Assembly (NCBI GenBank): GCA_009760855.2
Contig: WPIO01000162.1
Coordinates: 374,001 to 438,000 of the forward strand
Origin: Cristatella mucedo
Taxonomy: Eukaryota; Bryozoa; Phylactolaemata; Cristatellidae
Length of the DNA: 64,000 nt
Direction: 5' to 3'
Part shown: positions 1-10,869 of the stretch, one piece after another
Numbering within the stretch: position 1 is the stretch's first letter
Layout of the letters: each line of letters opens with the position of its first letter
The notes under the pieces: generated by a model
Told to the model about the DNA's origin: nothing
The model's input: only the letters and a program-made list of their open reading frames with translations
Database searches by the model: none
Program-made: the position numbers and the translations under genes

Positions 1-337
1 TTTAGTTCATATGCTTCCCAAAGTCTGAAACTCACTTCCGACTTGCGTCATGACATCTCCTGACTTTTCCACATCTAAATAGAAACTAAAGACGCATCTA
101 TTCGTCAAAGCAATTGCTGGGCTGTTGTGAGTCGTTCTTTATGTGATTATGCCTGCTGACACTTTGCATGCTGCCACCAACCTGTGCACAGCACCTGTAG
201 CCATGCTATGCTTGGTTGTCATTGACGACTCTACTTCTAACCATTCGCTCATGTTTTTCCTACAGGTTGTGTACAGTGCCTAGATAGAGACTGGGTTGTT
301 TGACGGTGCTATAATAAAGGTATTCTACCAATATTAT
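1..337 (+). mobile_element. LINE B 3' end, diverged subfamily
   Basis: It begins in the C-terminal coding region of LINE B (the stretch matching Ser-Tyr-Ala-Pro-Lys-Ala-Trp-Asn of better copies) and runs through the 3' UTR. The terminal stem reads agtgcc ... ggtgct, so two of its pairs would be G-U wobbles. It lacks the usual (ATT)n tail. The same subfamily recurs at 2700-2935 as part of the duplication. Confidence 0.75.
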
Positions 338-824
338 TGATCCTTTGGATTTATTTTTTGAAATCCCTAATTAACGTCACTACTTAGTCAATGTGCCTTA
401 ATTAAAACCTCAATGTTAATACGTTACAGTATCTAATAAATCTGGGTCTCAAACGTCACAAAGAAACAGGAAAATCCGTAGATAACAGTGATAGTTGGCT
501 CGTAGATAATCCAAGAACTAGCTAACGATAATCGGGATTATGGCACTAAACGATTGTCGATTAGGACCCAGATAATGCTCGATCTCATCTGATACGTTAA
601 TTTTGTCGTTCCCTCTTAACATTTTAAGTCAACAACCTTGGAAAGCCAGTAAACCTTTAAAGTTAAAGCCAATAATGGTTACACCTTATTAAGGAAATTA
701 TTTACTTTCTACTCATATATTCAATAAACAATCAACAGATCCTGTTCGACCTTTCGTAATTTTATCCCATACACGTTGGATTTATTAATCGTATTTGGCC
801 GTTTACAGACAGCATGTCACCGTT

Positions 825-831
825 TATATAA
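825..831 (+). promoter_or_regulatory. Possible TATA box, segmental duplication copy 1
   Basis: TATATAA lies 55 bp before the ATG of the 31-codon frame at 886. The second duplicate also has a TATA-like run (3431-3438) 60 bp before its own ATG. The position would suit a short 5' leader, but the surrounding DNA is AT-rich, so the match could be chance. Confidence 0.25.
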
Positions 832-885
832 CTTCTATGTGTAGACGTTTGTGCGAGTCGGCCATCAGCAGCCAATACAGTAACG

Positions 886-978
886 ATGGAACTACCTGGT
901 TACGAAACTTTGAGGTTGGCGACTGTGCCAGGCGATGGAGATAATACATACACGTGTCTCACGAGTAAGCTTAATTGA
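886..978 (+). CDS. 31-codon open frame with paired YxxL motifs, copy 1
   Basis: ATG to TGA encodes 30 residues with Tyr-Glu-Thr-Leu, a 12-residue spacer, then Tyr-Thr-Cys-Leu near the C terminus. This fits the spacing of an ITAM (YxxL/I, 6-12 residues, YxxL/I), the tandem tyrosine motif of immune-type receptor tails. The duplicate at 3498-3590 has the same length and keeps both tyrosines and both leucines. It may be a terminal exon (aatacag before it resembles an acceptor) or a first exon (cga|gtaagc inside it resembles a donor). Most differences between copies change the amino acid, so purifying selection is not shown. It may be a chance frame in duplicated DNA. Function unknown. Confidence 0.2.
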   Translation: MELPGYETLRLATVPGDGDNTYTCLTSKLN

Positions 979-1067
979 ACAAATTGTTGAGCATCATTGG
1001 AGTACAAACTTCCCTTTGCTGCATACCCATCGTTACCATAAGCAGGCAGTCCCTTTTGCAATTTCAA

Positions 1068-1474
1068 ACGTAGGTCCGACCCAGGCCTAGCAGGTGACCC
1101 TAACCCTGACTATAGCCGTCCGGTCCCAGCCAATCGAACCCAGCCTGGGTACACAAGTACACATCATGCAATTTTCCAATAACTCATGGGTCGTTTCCTT
1201 GGAGTCCGAAGTGCTCCCTTATATCGGATTTTCGTGCCTTATCTCATTTTTATTATGAGTGCAATCAATTGATCTTTCCTTTTATTAGTGATCTTAGCAA
1301 TTATTTTAATGACTACATTGGCACATTCAGCAGTAAATATTTGTTCGCTTACTGACTAATTTCTATTGTGACTCATGTGCATCGGCCATCTCAAACTAAG
1401 GTGCATCGGCCATCTCAAACTAAGGTTCGCACAGTCGTTGGCCCTTTCCTGGATCTTTTAACGCGTAGGTATAA
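1068..1474. other. No gene seen
   Basis: Unique-looking DNA after the end of the duplication. It contains a CCxGxCC-rich stretch near 1075-1150 that I do not recognise, and the perfect 24-bp tandem repeat listed separately. Confidence 0.5.
1377..1424. repeat. Perfect 24-bp tandem duplication
   Basis: Two identical, directly adjacent 24-bp units (1377-1400 and 1401-1424), each starting gtgcatcggcc. Two units without a spacer is simple tandem duplication and not an array. Confidence 0.95.
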
Positions 1475-1676
1475 AAATAATAACAATGCACTGGATAAGT
1501 GGCCTCTGAACTCAACGTCTTTCTAGGCGCTTTACATTTGCTGCAAAAGTAAACGCAATTGGAAGGTGCGTAATATCATGATTGATAAACAACAGGAATA
1601 ACGTGGTTAGTGTTGACATGCTCAGGGAGAGCATGCAAGCGTGGGGAAGCATGCACAACATCAGTACTTATGGAAT
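1475..1676 (-). mobile_element. LINE B 3' end fragment
   Basis: On the minus strand this is the LINE B 3' UTR, the hairpin (gcgcc arm intact, the partner arm altered to ggcc) and an interrupted (ATT)n tail at 1475-1490. It is 5'-truncated to about 200 bp and has no coding sequence. Confidence 0.8.
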
Positions 1677-2060
1677 GACTGTCCCACCCAAACTGCTCTG
1701 TTGTCTCAGCACCGACTATTTCAGATCATAGCTCTTACTAGTTTACTCTTACTATTGCCGTTTATGTCAAATTAACTTTGAGTTAAAGCCAGAGCTTCTT
1801 CTTAAATTGAAAATTGTAGTACTGGTATTTTGACCCAAGGAGATTTATAAGAAGTTCAGGATTTGCTGATAATGTGTAAGGCTTAGCCGAAAAATGTTCA
1901 ATCTTTCCACTGCGAAAATTGTCATTTACATAGAGTATATTATTTGGAGTGAACTCTAGATATAAGCTGCTCAATTTCTCTAAAGTATTATCATTGTTGA
2001 GCAGCGAATATCAACCCCTCAATGATCAAGCGTTCAGCTTGTTTGAACGGCATTCAAATG
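1677..2060. other. No gene seen
   Basis: AT-rich spacer between two LINE B fragments. Short open frames on both strands lack recognisable motifs and are probably chance. Confidence 0.4.
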
Positions 2061-2935
2061 CCTACCAATCGGATTTACTCCGCCACCAGGATAAGCATCA
2101 TACAGCCTACCAATCAGATCTACTCCCCGACAAGGATCAGCATCGTGCCACCCGCTTTCGTTGGACCCATACTTCATACAAATCTCAAATCCTATGGATA
2201 TCGAGCCTTTAGTTCGCATGCTTCCCAAAGTATGAAACTTACTCCCGACTTGCATCATAACATCTGCTGACTTTTCTAAATCTAAAAAGACACTAAAACG
2301 CATCTATTCCTTTGGAAACCGTGCATTTAGTTCATATGCTCCCAAAGCCTGGAACTCCCTCCCGACCTGCGTCAGAACATCCCCTGACCTGACCACATTT
2401 AAAAGGACCCTAAAAACGAACTTATTTAGGACAGCATTTAGTGGGTTCCTGTAATTCGTCCTTGATGTGCTTATGCATGCTGACACTGTGCATGCTGCCA
2501 CTAACCACATTTGCATGCTGACCCTGTGCATGTCACCCCTAACCAAATTATTCATTTCGTTTGTTTTTCAAGCATGATTTTACTTACCATTCAATTGCAT
2601 TTCACTTTACAGCAAATGTAAAGCGCCTAGAGAGAGATTAAGTTCTCTGAGGGCGCTTTATCATTTGAATTATTATTATTATTATTATTATAATTATTCA
2701 TTACAGCATTTAGTGGGTTACTGCGATTCGTTCTTTATGTGATTATGTCTGCTTACACTATGCATACTGCCCCCAACCAGTGCACAGTACCTGTAGCAAT
2801 GCTATTCTTGTTTTTCATTGAGCTTGCTACTTCTAACTATTCTAGCAAGCTTCCTCTGCGGGAAGTGTAAAGTGCCTAGATAGTGACTGAGTATGTTTAG
2901 GGTGCTATAACAAAGGTATTCTGCTATTATCATTA
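2061..2935 (+). mobile_element. LINE B C-terminal and 3' region, interrupted
   Basis: Coding similarity starts at the Ala-Tyr-Leu-Ser-Asp-Leu-Leu region of LINE B and continues through the 3' UTR to the stem agtgcc ... ggtgct near 2872-2925. A younger LINE B end (2310-2695) interrupts it. A 45-bp in-frame tandem duplication (2061-2105 and 2106-2150) doubles the Ala-Tyr-Gln-Ser-Asp-Leu-Leu segment. From 2209 onward it belongs to the segmental duplication. Confidence 0.75.
2310..2695 (+). mobile_element. Young 5'-truncated LINE B, 386 bp
   Basis: It carries the last coding part (Phe-Gly-Asn-Arg-Ala-Phe-Ser-Ser-Tyr-Ala-Pro-Lys-Ala-Trp-Asn), the 3' UTR, a fully paired hairpin aaagcgcc ... ggcgcttt and an (ATT)n tail. 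A 5-bp direct repeat tattc (2305-2309 and 2695-2699) is a candidate target-site duplication. Removing the insert restores the older LINE B. The LINE B stop appears here as TAA. Confidence 0.85.
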
Positions 2936-3430
2936 AGCCTTTAGATTTATTTACATAAATCCCTAATATACGTCACTGATAAGTCATGTGCATTAATAAA
3001 GAACCTAAAATTTAATACTCTAAAACATCTAATACATCTAGGTCGAAACTTTGCAAAGAAACAGTAAAACGATTAGATAACAGTGATAATTGGCTCGTAG
3101 ATAGTCAGAGAACTAGCTAACGTGAATCAGGATCATGGCACTAAACGATAGTCAATTCAGACTCAGATTGAAGCTAGATTTCATGCGAAACGTTAATTTC
3201 GTTATTCCCTCTTAACAGTTTAAGTCAAATACTTGGGAGAGCCATTGTTTTTTTAAAGTAAAAACGTTAGTCACAAATGGTTAGACATATTAAAGGAAAT
3301 TTCTTTTTAATTTCCACTCAGTAATTCATTAAACAATCAACATATCCTGTTTAACTGTTTCGTAGTTTCTTCCCATACACGTTGGATTTATAAATCATAC
3401 TTGGTCTTTTAAAGACAGCTTGTCCACGCC

Positions 3431-3438
3431 TATATATT
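3431..3438 (+). promoter_or_regulatory. Possible TATA box, segmental duplication copy 2
   Basis: TATATATT in the position equivalent to the TATA-like box at 825 in copy 1, upstream of the 31-codon frame. Weak evidence in AT-rich DNA. Confidence 0.2.
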
Positions 3439-3497
3439 ATTTTATCTATGGTGTAGACGTTCGTCTGAGTGGGCCATCAGCACCCAATACAGTAATG

Positions 3498-3590
3498 ATG
3501 GAACCACATAATTATGAAACTTTGAGATTGGCGACTGTGGAAGGCAATGGAGATAATGTGTACTCAAGCCTCACGAGTAAGCTCAATTGA
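3498..3590 (+). CDS. 31-codon open frame with paired YxxL motifs, copy 2
   Basis: Same length and start/stop positions as 886-978. It encodes Tyr-Glu-Thr-Leu, a 12-residue spacer and Tyr-Ser-Ser-Leu. I count 18 nucleotide differences in 93, with no indel. Eight codons change the residue and three are synonymous, yet both YxxL motifs survive. A second frame over the end of this stretch (from 3547) is also open in both copies. Status uncertain: real exon or chance. Confidence 0.2.
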   Translation: MEPHNYETLRLATVEGNGDNVYSSLTSKLN

Positions 3591-3679
3591 ACAAATTGCT
3601 GAGCTTCATTGGAGTACAAACTGCCCTTTGCTGCATACCCACTGTTATCATAAGAGCCCAGCCCCTCGTGCAATTTCAA

Positions 3680-6600
3680 GTGTTGTTTGCAGAACCGCTA
3701 ATGCATTCACCGATCTTACGGTGTTGAAATATAAAGTTAATAGGCTAACAATGAAGTTTATGTAGGCTGAAATTGAAATAAGTAAAATTATTGTTTATTT
3801 CAAAGACTATTAACTCGCTAGTATTTATAATATTTTAATAATTTATAATATAATAATTAAATAATTAATTAAAAAATAATTAATTAAATAATTAAATAAT
3901 TAAAATTAATAAAATAATTTATAATTTATTCATTTACAATCGTATTCAATACAAGTCGTGCTTGAATAATGTCTTTTACAAGAAAACCAGGATCCCAACA
4001 ATGTTCCCTGAGGTCTAATATCATATCAGTGACGAAAAGCACAGATAACGTGTTATATTAGGCACAAATTAAAACCACGGATCATTAGACTGGCTGCAAC
4101 AGAGTTGCATGCGAGTTCAACAGCAGCCATGGCTTACACACACTGCCGATTGACCTAGAGCTGAAACCAGCTATCATGTCAAGGACAAATCAGAACACTC
4201 ACCAGTTTCTTTCGTTATGGCTTTTGCTTTTACATGGCCTGGGCCTTTGATTACAGATGACGCGATCGTCCCAATTGTAATTCAATAACAGCCAATGGTA
4301 ATTATTGGTCATTATCTTACTTGTTTTGTATTTCACCTTTGTGTTTTTGTGTGCAGCAAACGGACATATAGTGATTTTTATCTGGTCTAATCTGTTTTTG
4401 TAATCGAGCCTTCCACTTCCTTGCATCTATCATGTAAAATCAGCTTTTCTTTTTCTGTAAAAAAACTCGTCTTTGGAATCTCAACAAATTTAGATAAATG
4501 TCCTCATTATTCTCTCATAGGCTCAATACAAACTTTTCTCTAATTTATGCTTCTTTTCTATGTTTTTTTCGCTCACAGGATTCAGCTAGAGTCCGTAGCC
4601 AGAGTTCAAGAGCAGTCAATCTTTACTCGAAGATGAAAGTTTTTTGACAGAATTAATTAGGCTCCTGCAGTTTGTGAATCCTCTGAAGCCGGACTTGTAA
4701 ATCTAAGCATAAATCAAGACTTTTCGTTCTCCACAGAGAACTTATTGCACAAAATTTCCTATGCTGGTATTAGCCGTATGCAAGGTCCATTGCTCCAGCT
4801 TGAGAAGCTGTACGACTGATGTAAAAGAGATTTCCATTAGCACTATATATTGGTTGCTTGGATGCAAGATTCTTCAAATAAATTCGATATTAGGCTATCC
4901 TCGTGGCAATAGTATCTCCTTCGGAGCTGTACGGCTTAATAATATTCAATGCCCCTTATATGACGTCGAACTATCGACTCTTGGTACTGAGATCTTCCTA
5001 CTTCAGCTAGAGAATGGGTCGGCCTATTTCTATTGGGCCGGTAGTAGCTTTATTACGCACATGTAATATCTACAAGTAACGGTATGATCGAAGATGACTT
5101 TGCAAAGGAATTGTGAAGCGTGCATAGTACCCCACTATGGGCTTCTTAAAATACGTTGCGAACAGTCTTTCAGTGCATGCATTTTCCATAGTTTATTCTC
5201 CACTGAGAAGGCGATGGCATGAGTAGACAGATAATGACGGAACGAATAAATGGAAACTTGATGCTCCGTGTTTTTGAAAGCATCAGATGTCAGATCAAGC
5301 TTCGTGTGTTTATCTTCTGATGCCGAGATTGCCAAACCAGCCGCTTAGTTAAATTATGGCTTATCCTATTTAGCTGGATACATTTTCCGACAGCACTCTG
5401 TATGCACTTTTATAGAGTTACTGACTTTTTACGTGGTAGCCGATTCAAAACCAAATTACTGCAGTCTGATTATGTAGAACCAAGAAAGTTGGGATTTTAG
5501 AAGAAAACCACAAAGATTCTCCAATCTTAAACATTGATTTAGTGGTGTGGCTCGCCTTGGAGGCAATTAATATATTGAATATGTTAAACTATCACTACTT
5601 ATCACCATACGTCAAGTCCTATTAACTAGTTGAGGTTGTTAGACAACGTCCCTAAATAAGGGGACACAGAATTACCCTATACCTTAAAATAAATTTAGCT
5701 TGCGAATGAGTGCCAGTATCCTTACCTTTGACCAAAATTGCTTTCGATTTGGCTAAGTCTAAACATAAACTTGCATCGAACAAACTATGCTGAATCTCCA
5801 CAGATGACTTGTCTACTGTGTGCCATGTTACTTTCGCACGACATTTATATTACATGATCGTAAAAGAACAGTCAAACACTTGTCAGAGACTATTCTTCTA
5901 GACCAAGCGTAGTTTGATATCGAGGAAAATTCTGCGGAATAATTACCACTTATTTCTTATATTTTCGTCAAGTTTTACATGGAAATGCGTATGACATGGA
6001 GTCTGCTGACAGAATAGGGAGGAGGACTAATGCAATGAAGGTACCTTTAACTATCTGTGTAGAACAGATTTCTAAAGCCCTCCAGAAAGCCATAATACCA
6101 TATTAATAGTTCCTTCCGAGTATAAGCAGAAGGTATAATCTACTAGTAGATAGCAAACAAACTTTGAGGAGTATCTCATTTTCTAACATTCCTTTGACAG
6201 CGTTTGCTGGAAATTTGGATGGTATGTTCAAATGAGAGCTATTTAGTATATGCGTGCATATATTCAGTATCAACTGTTGTCTACATCCTTTTAGAAACTA
6301 AGCTTTTAACTATTTCAAGGCCTCCGTAGGAAGGGACAACAATATAGGTGCCCCTGCTTTTGCGACATCTCATCCCCCTGACTTCTACAACTCGCCCACC
6401 ACTTGTGGGTCTACGAGCCTAGGCAACACGAGGTTCATTTAAACTTGGCGGGACACTCTAAAGCTAGGCTTGCAAGTCAAGGGCATCACCACTACATGAG
6501 ATCCATACTTTCACTGATCCGCTTTGGCTTACTATCAAGTAGCGTTTTACCAATTTTCCCTCACGTGTACTAGCTCTCCATCAAGCAATGCAGCGACTGG

Positions 6601-7102
6601 TTGCTTTTCTCAAGTTGGGGTAAATCCATTTCTTTTTTAACCTTGCCTTGAGGAGGACTTCAAAATGTGAATTTGCATCCCATTACATGCTCGTGCAAAG
6701 CCACTACTTTAGCTCTGCTGCCGAGAGCACTCAAGGGATTTTGATTGGGGGGAGAGGGGCCCTGAAGCTCGTATGCTCAAGCCGCTTCGTGACCTATTTC
6801 ACTGTATTTCAGGTATTGGCATCAAAAAGAAGCCGCTAAAACCAATTTGTGTGTCTAAGCATTTTCTAAATCTATGTAAAACACTAATTAAGTCTGCCTA
6901 TAACCAGTAGCATGGCTGATTATGTAAGTACGAATTTGACATGATTTCATTAAAAAGATTCCAGCCTGCATGGAATACTTTTGCTTACGCGAGGGCGTTC
7001 AAAATTTCTCATTCCAACCATTAACAAGAGTTAGTTTTAATACCATACAGGGAAAATTTGCTTAACTATGAAGCACAATTTTAGATTGCCTTTCGTAAGA
7101 CA
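3680..7102. other. Long stretch without a supported gene
   Basis: No transposon or exon could be recognised. The longest frames (4761-5066, 101 residues; 5135-5335 minus; 4199-4426 minus) show no domain or composition that argues for coding. An AT-only patch lies at 3832-3930. The rest looks like ordinary intergenic or intronic DNA. Confidence 0.5.
3832..3930. repeat. AT-only low-complexity tract
   Basis: About 100 bp made almost entirely of A and T, with repeated aattaaataatt units. Confidence 0.85.
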
Positions 7103-7190
7103 TTGCGGCAAATGTAAAGCGGCTAGAAAAAGATTGAGTTCTCAGAGGGCGCTTTATTAAGTGTATTATTAATATTATTATTACTAAGAG
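7103..7190 (+). mobile_element. LINE B tail, about 88 bp
   Basis: It begins at the gcaaatgtaaagc segment and covers only the terminal hairpin and (ATT)n-type tail. This is an extreme 5' truncation showing that the last 100 bp suffices as an insertion unit. Confidence 0.75.
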
Positions 7191-7236
7191 ACTAACTTTA
7201 TAGAGGCATGCTCGGAGGACTCAAAGGTGAATACTA

Positions 7237-7425
7237 GTGAGTAGTAATGGCTCACTAGGTAAGGCGGTCACTTTTCACCATCTCGGCCCCGAGGTCGTGG
7301 GTTCGAATACTGTGGTGGGTAATCCTTTATCCCCACTGCAAGCGGCGGTGATAGCCGTATAGGCTCTTCTGTCGTTATACAAAATATGCTCTTAAATCAG
7401 CTATTACTATTCATATTATTATTAC
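7237..7425 (+). mobile_element. SINE-2, tRNA-derived
   Basis: The head has an A-box-like tggctcactagg and a B-box-like ggttcgaatac, one base off the strict consensus. The body has the family-specific ccactgcaag stretch and a gctcttctgtcg segment. The tail is A/T-rich. Full relatives lie at 13946, 19128 and 37673. Confidence 0.8.
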
Positions 7426-8306
7426 TAAAGAGGATGCTGTTATCAAATGACTGGGCGAATAATTAATAACTGAAAAGATAGCAATAAATTTAAACATCGT
7501 TTGTAAACTGAAGCAAATAGTATATAATGTTTCACATATCTTATCGTCATATAATCCTTTTTTAATACTGTTCAGGTGTCAGAAAGTCGACATACACTTC
7601 GAAACTTGTCTATATACACGCGTCAGGCTTTAAAACAAGTTTTCATTTGCATTCCGGCTTTGTTATAATTAAACTACCTTTAATCATTATTTCATAAAAA
7701 CTAATTTAGATCAGTATTATATGTCCTTTTAGACCGAAAGAGCACTTTAGGAGTTTTTTTATTTCATTCGGATCATTGTAATTTTACTTTAATTTTATTA
7801 AAAGTAGCAGTATATTTTCTACTCAATGAGTTGCCTCATATATTACACACGCTTTAATGATCCCAAGTTTAAAAGATTCCGTGGAAAATATACTAATATT
7901 AAATATCGATTAACCTTAAATTTATTGGCATATTTATCGCTCTCTACATTTGGGTCTACCGATATTTTTGTAGTGGCTTTTGTATTGCAAATACTTAACG
8001 GATAGCTTTTAAAATATCAGCTCCAAGCTCTGAAATTTAAGTCTTTTATATATTTCACTATATAATTAGTCTTTTATTGGAAGTCCCAAGTATTTTTTTT
8101 AAGTTTGTGCTTTCGTTTTACGGTATTTCATGTTTTTGCATGCTTTTATAACAGTTAGAATAAGACTTTAAGCGTTATAGACCATGCTAGAAGACGATGT
8201 CTTTTGAAAATCTTGGAGAAATGCAGAGTTAATTTCATTGATTAATTCTTGGTCCTTAGCAGTGCACCTGCAAGTCCCTATTTTAGCATACTTATATATA
8301 TATATC
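7426..8306. other. No gene seen
   Basis: AT-rich DNA with many stops on both strands and no recognisable repeat. Confidence 0.5.
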
Positions 8307-8433
8307 ATTTATAATTCATTTATATAGCGCCCCAAAGAGAACTTAATCTCTATCCAGGCGCTTCACATATGCCTCGGGGCTCGAGCCCATGACCTCAGTC
8401 AGACCTTGTCGGGGTGAGCACCTTAACCGCTAG
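8307..8433 (-). mobile_element. SINE-1, tRNA-derived with LINE B-like 3' end
   Basis: On the minus strand the head reads taaggtgctc and gggctcgagccc (B-box-like). The tail is a hairpin with arms agcgcc and ggcgct around agagattaagttctct, the same core as the LINE B 3' end. The extreme tail is AT-rich. Confidence 0.85.
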
Positions 8434-8800
8434 AAAGTACGTGGGTCGTTTGTAAATTTAAGTAACATTGTTTTTCAATTGACATCTTCCGGTAACAAGT
8501 AATTATCCTCGTCGTAATTAAGAGGCGGCTCATTTAAAAAAGGCAGCGATATAAGTTTTGTACATTTTGCTATGCTGTGAATAACTTTCAGTATTACTGT
8601 CGAATGTAACTGCCTAACTAAAAGCTAGAAACGGGAATTTCGTCGGTCTGTGTGTGCAAGGTTAACGTAAGTAGGTTTTACTTAAAGTATTAAAATTTCA
8701 TAAATGCGCATTACCGATAATGAGACATAAAAAAGTGCTACGATTATATGATTCAATGATAAGTAATAATAATATAATTACCACAATTGATAAAGTCTAC
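8434..8800. other. No gene seen
   Basis: AT-rich spacer with no repeat or coding signal that I recognise. Confidence 0.45.
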
Positions 8801-8945
8801 TCATAGCATGGCTATAGGTGACATGCAAAGGGTCGGCATGAAAGTATGATTAGTGGCAGCATGCACAGGGTCAGCCTACATAAGAATGCAAAGGATGATG
8901 ACAGGAACCCAGTAAATGTCGTCATAAATACGATGGTTTGTAATT

Positions 8946-10060
8946 GTATTTTATAATAATAATACACTTGATAAAGAGCCTCACAGAACGTAATCTCTTT
9001 CCACGGACTTTACATTTTCTGCGAAGGGAAACGCGATTGAACAGTGAGTAATATCATGCTTGATAAACAGCATGAATAACATGGTTAGGGGTAACATACA
9101 CAGGTTCAGCATGCAAGTGAAGTTAGTGGCAGCATGCACCTCGTCAGCACGCCTGAGATCATAAGCGGTGAATCACAGGGACCCACTAAATGCTGTCCTA
9201 AAGAGATGCGTTTTAATTTCTTTTTAAATGTGGTGAAGTCAGGGGAGGTTGTGAAGCAAGTAGGAAGTTAGTTCCAGGCTTTGCGAGAATACCAACTAAA
9301 TGCAGTCTCCAAAGGGTTTGATGTTTGTACGAGGTATTGGCAAACTTTTGAATTCCGAAAAGCGGGTGGTACGATGCTTGGACTGGTGGGGGAGTAGATC
9401 TGGGAGATAGGCTGGAGCCAAAGAATGAAGTGACCTAAAAGTGAGCGACAAAACCTTGAAGTCAATCCGTTGCTTGACTGGGAGCCAGTGCAAATTGGCG
9501 AGAAGTGGTGTGATGTGGTAACTGCATTGCTCACGAGAGGCAGGCCTATCTGGAAGCAGCTTTAAGTGCCTGATTGCACATTCCGGTACGCCAGCAAATA
9601 GTGATTTACAGAAGTCAAGGCGGTATGTCACAAATGCATGGCCACCTAAGATGTAATATCCTTATCTAAATAAGCTCGGATTTAGATGATATGTAGCTGA
9701 AGGTAGGCTCACTTGACTGCAGAGCTGATGTGATCGTCCAACGAAAGGTCACTTTGGAACATGACACATAGATTTCGTGCAGATTCAACTGGAGATGTGC
9801 CAGCAGAGCCGATTTTGAGCGTTAGCCTTTCCAATTCCTTAATCACACTTGCTATTCCCATAACTAGTAAGTTCATCATCATTTAATAGGAAAATTTGCT
9901 ACCATCCATTTGCTGATCCTTTAAATATATGCAGAAAGAAAGTTGAGAAAATTTGAGGCACTTCAATGCTTGGAGAGATCAAAGCAAAGGTACAACCTAC
10001 TGTCATCCGGATGGAAGTGATAGCCTACATTGTGCTCGGTAATCACATCGACGAGAGAGA

Positions 10061-10095
<35 letters not shown>

Positions 10096-10198
10096 AAAGA
10101 GGGAGAGAGAGAGTATAAACCGTGAAAAGAACCGGACCTGGCACGGAGCCCTTAGTTACCCCATATTTCAGAGGTACCTCGGATATTCTTTGTCCATG
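8946..10198 (-). mobile_element. LINE B copy, RT to 3' end, inserted in older LINE B
   Basis: It runs on the minus strand from about the RT Gly-Val-Pro-Gln-Gly region to an (ATT)n-like tail at 8946-8960. It contains the Phe-Leu-Lys-Leu-Asn segment and the Leu-Asp-Phe-Cys-Lys-Ser C-terminal region, broken by several stops. A (GA)n expansion sits inside the RT part. The hairpin arms are decayed. Confidence 0.8.
10052..10113. repeat. (GA)n microsatellite inside LINE B
   Basis: About 60 bp of GA with a few interruptions. It replaces the short gagggagag present at the same place in other LINE B copies (compare 62490-62505), so it grew after insertion. Confidence 0.85.
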
Positions 10199-10605
10199 TG
10201 GTCAAGTTAGGGGAAGTCCTGACAAATGTCGGGAGTGAATTCCAGGCTTTGGGAGAATAAAACTAAATGCACAGCCTTCGAAGGATTAACGGTTTGTACT
10301 AGGTATAGATGAACAACTAGATTACCAAGAGCGGGTGCTACATTGTACATGGTGCTGTTTTCATTAACCTGATCCTTGTTAAATTTTGCAAAACATACTT
10401 CCTGAAAATTTTGGCCTATTTAAGAACAAATTACAGTTTCGGTCGATTGTTTAACCTGAGAAAAACAGCAGTTTTACAACACTTTTTTAGTTTAAGTACG
10501 CCTTAACTAGAACGTAAATTTAACAAATTTTGCTGGGAGATCTGTCTGTACCATTTTCAATTTCATATATTAATACACAGTGTAGTTTATAGTATATATT
10601 GATAT

Positions 10606-10838
10606 CCTTTTCAGCGGTCCTGAGCTGCTACTTCCGTGCTACTCACTATACCAACAGCTTTCCTGACTCTGATATGCTTCCCACTTTCTCTTACTTTCGT
10701 GAGACAAAGTCTGATGGCTACCGAATGCGTACCGAAAGCTGCTTAGGCTGTACTCTATACAAAACTCTCCTACGTAACACCCACATAGTCCTAATGACTT
10801 TGTTGAGTGACAGACGGAGATACATTACATCACATAAT
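10606..10838 (+). mobile_element. LINE A 3' end fragment
   Basis: It starts in the last part of LINE A coding sequence (Ala-Val-Leu-Ser-Cys-Tyr-Phe) and continues through the conserved 3' UTR to acggagatacattacat. It is 5'-truncated to about 230 bp and immediately precedes the longest LINE A copy. Confidence 0.85.
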
Positions 10839-10869
10839 TTATAAATATATTTGACATTCTTCGCTAGTC

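Larger units (their letters stand above)
1..1067 (+). repeat. Segmental duplication, copy 1
   Basis: This stretch aligns along its whole length with 2209-3679 once a LINE B insertion (2310-2695) is removed from the second copy. I estimate about 20 percent divergence by eye. Both copies contain the same order: LINE B 3' end, AT-rich spacer, TATA-like box, and a 31-codon open frame. Copy 1 starts at the window edge, so the duplication may extend further left. Similarity ends near 1067, after the shared run caatttcaa. Confidence 0.85.
2209..3679 (+). repeat. Segmental duplication, copy 2
   Basis: Counterpart of 1-1067. It is longer only because LINE B 2310-2695 inserted into it, so the duplication came before that insertion. 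Shared landmarks include the run cccatacacgttggattta, the TATA-like region and the 31-codon frame. Confidence 0.85.
8803..10350 (-). mobile_element. Old LINE B 3' region split by a younger LINE B
   Basis: Two flanking pieces (8803-8945 and 10199-10350) align to adjacent parts of LINE B: 3' UTR up to the end of coding, then the C-terminal coding part. They become continuous when 8946-10198 is removed. Confidence 0.7.

Noticed and set aside
1377-1424. 24-bp repeat considered as a CRISPR-like unit
   Set aside because: Only two adjacent units without a spacer, in eukaryotic DNA. Simple tandem duplication.
4761-5066. 101-codon frame as a gene
   Set aside because: No motif, no start or poly-A signal that stands out, and AT-rich context. 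Chance is sufficient.
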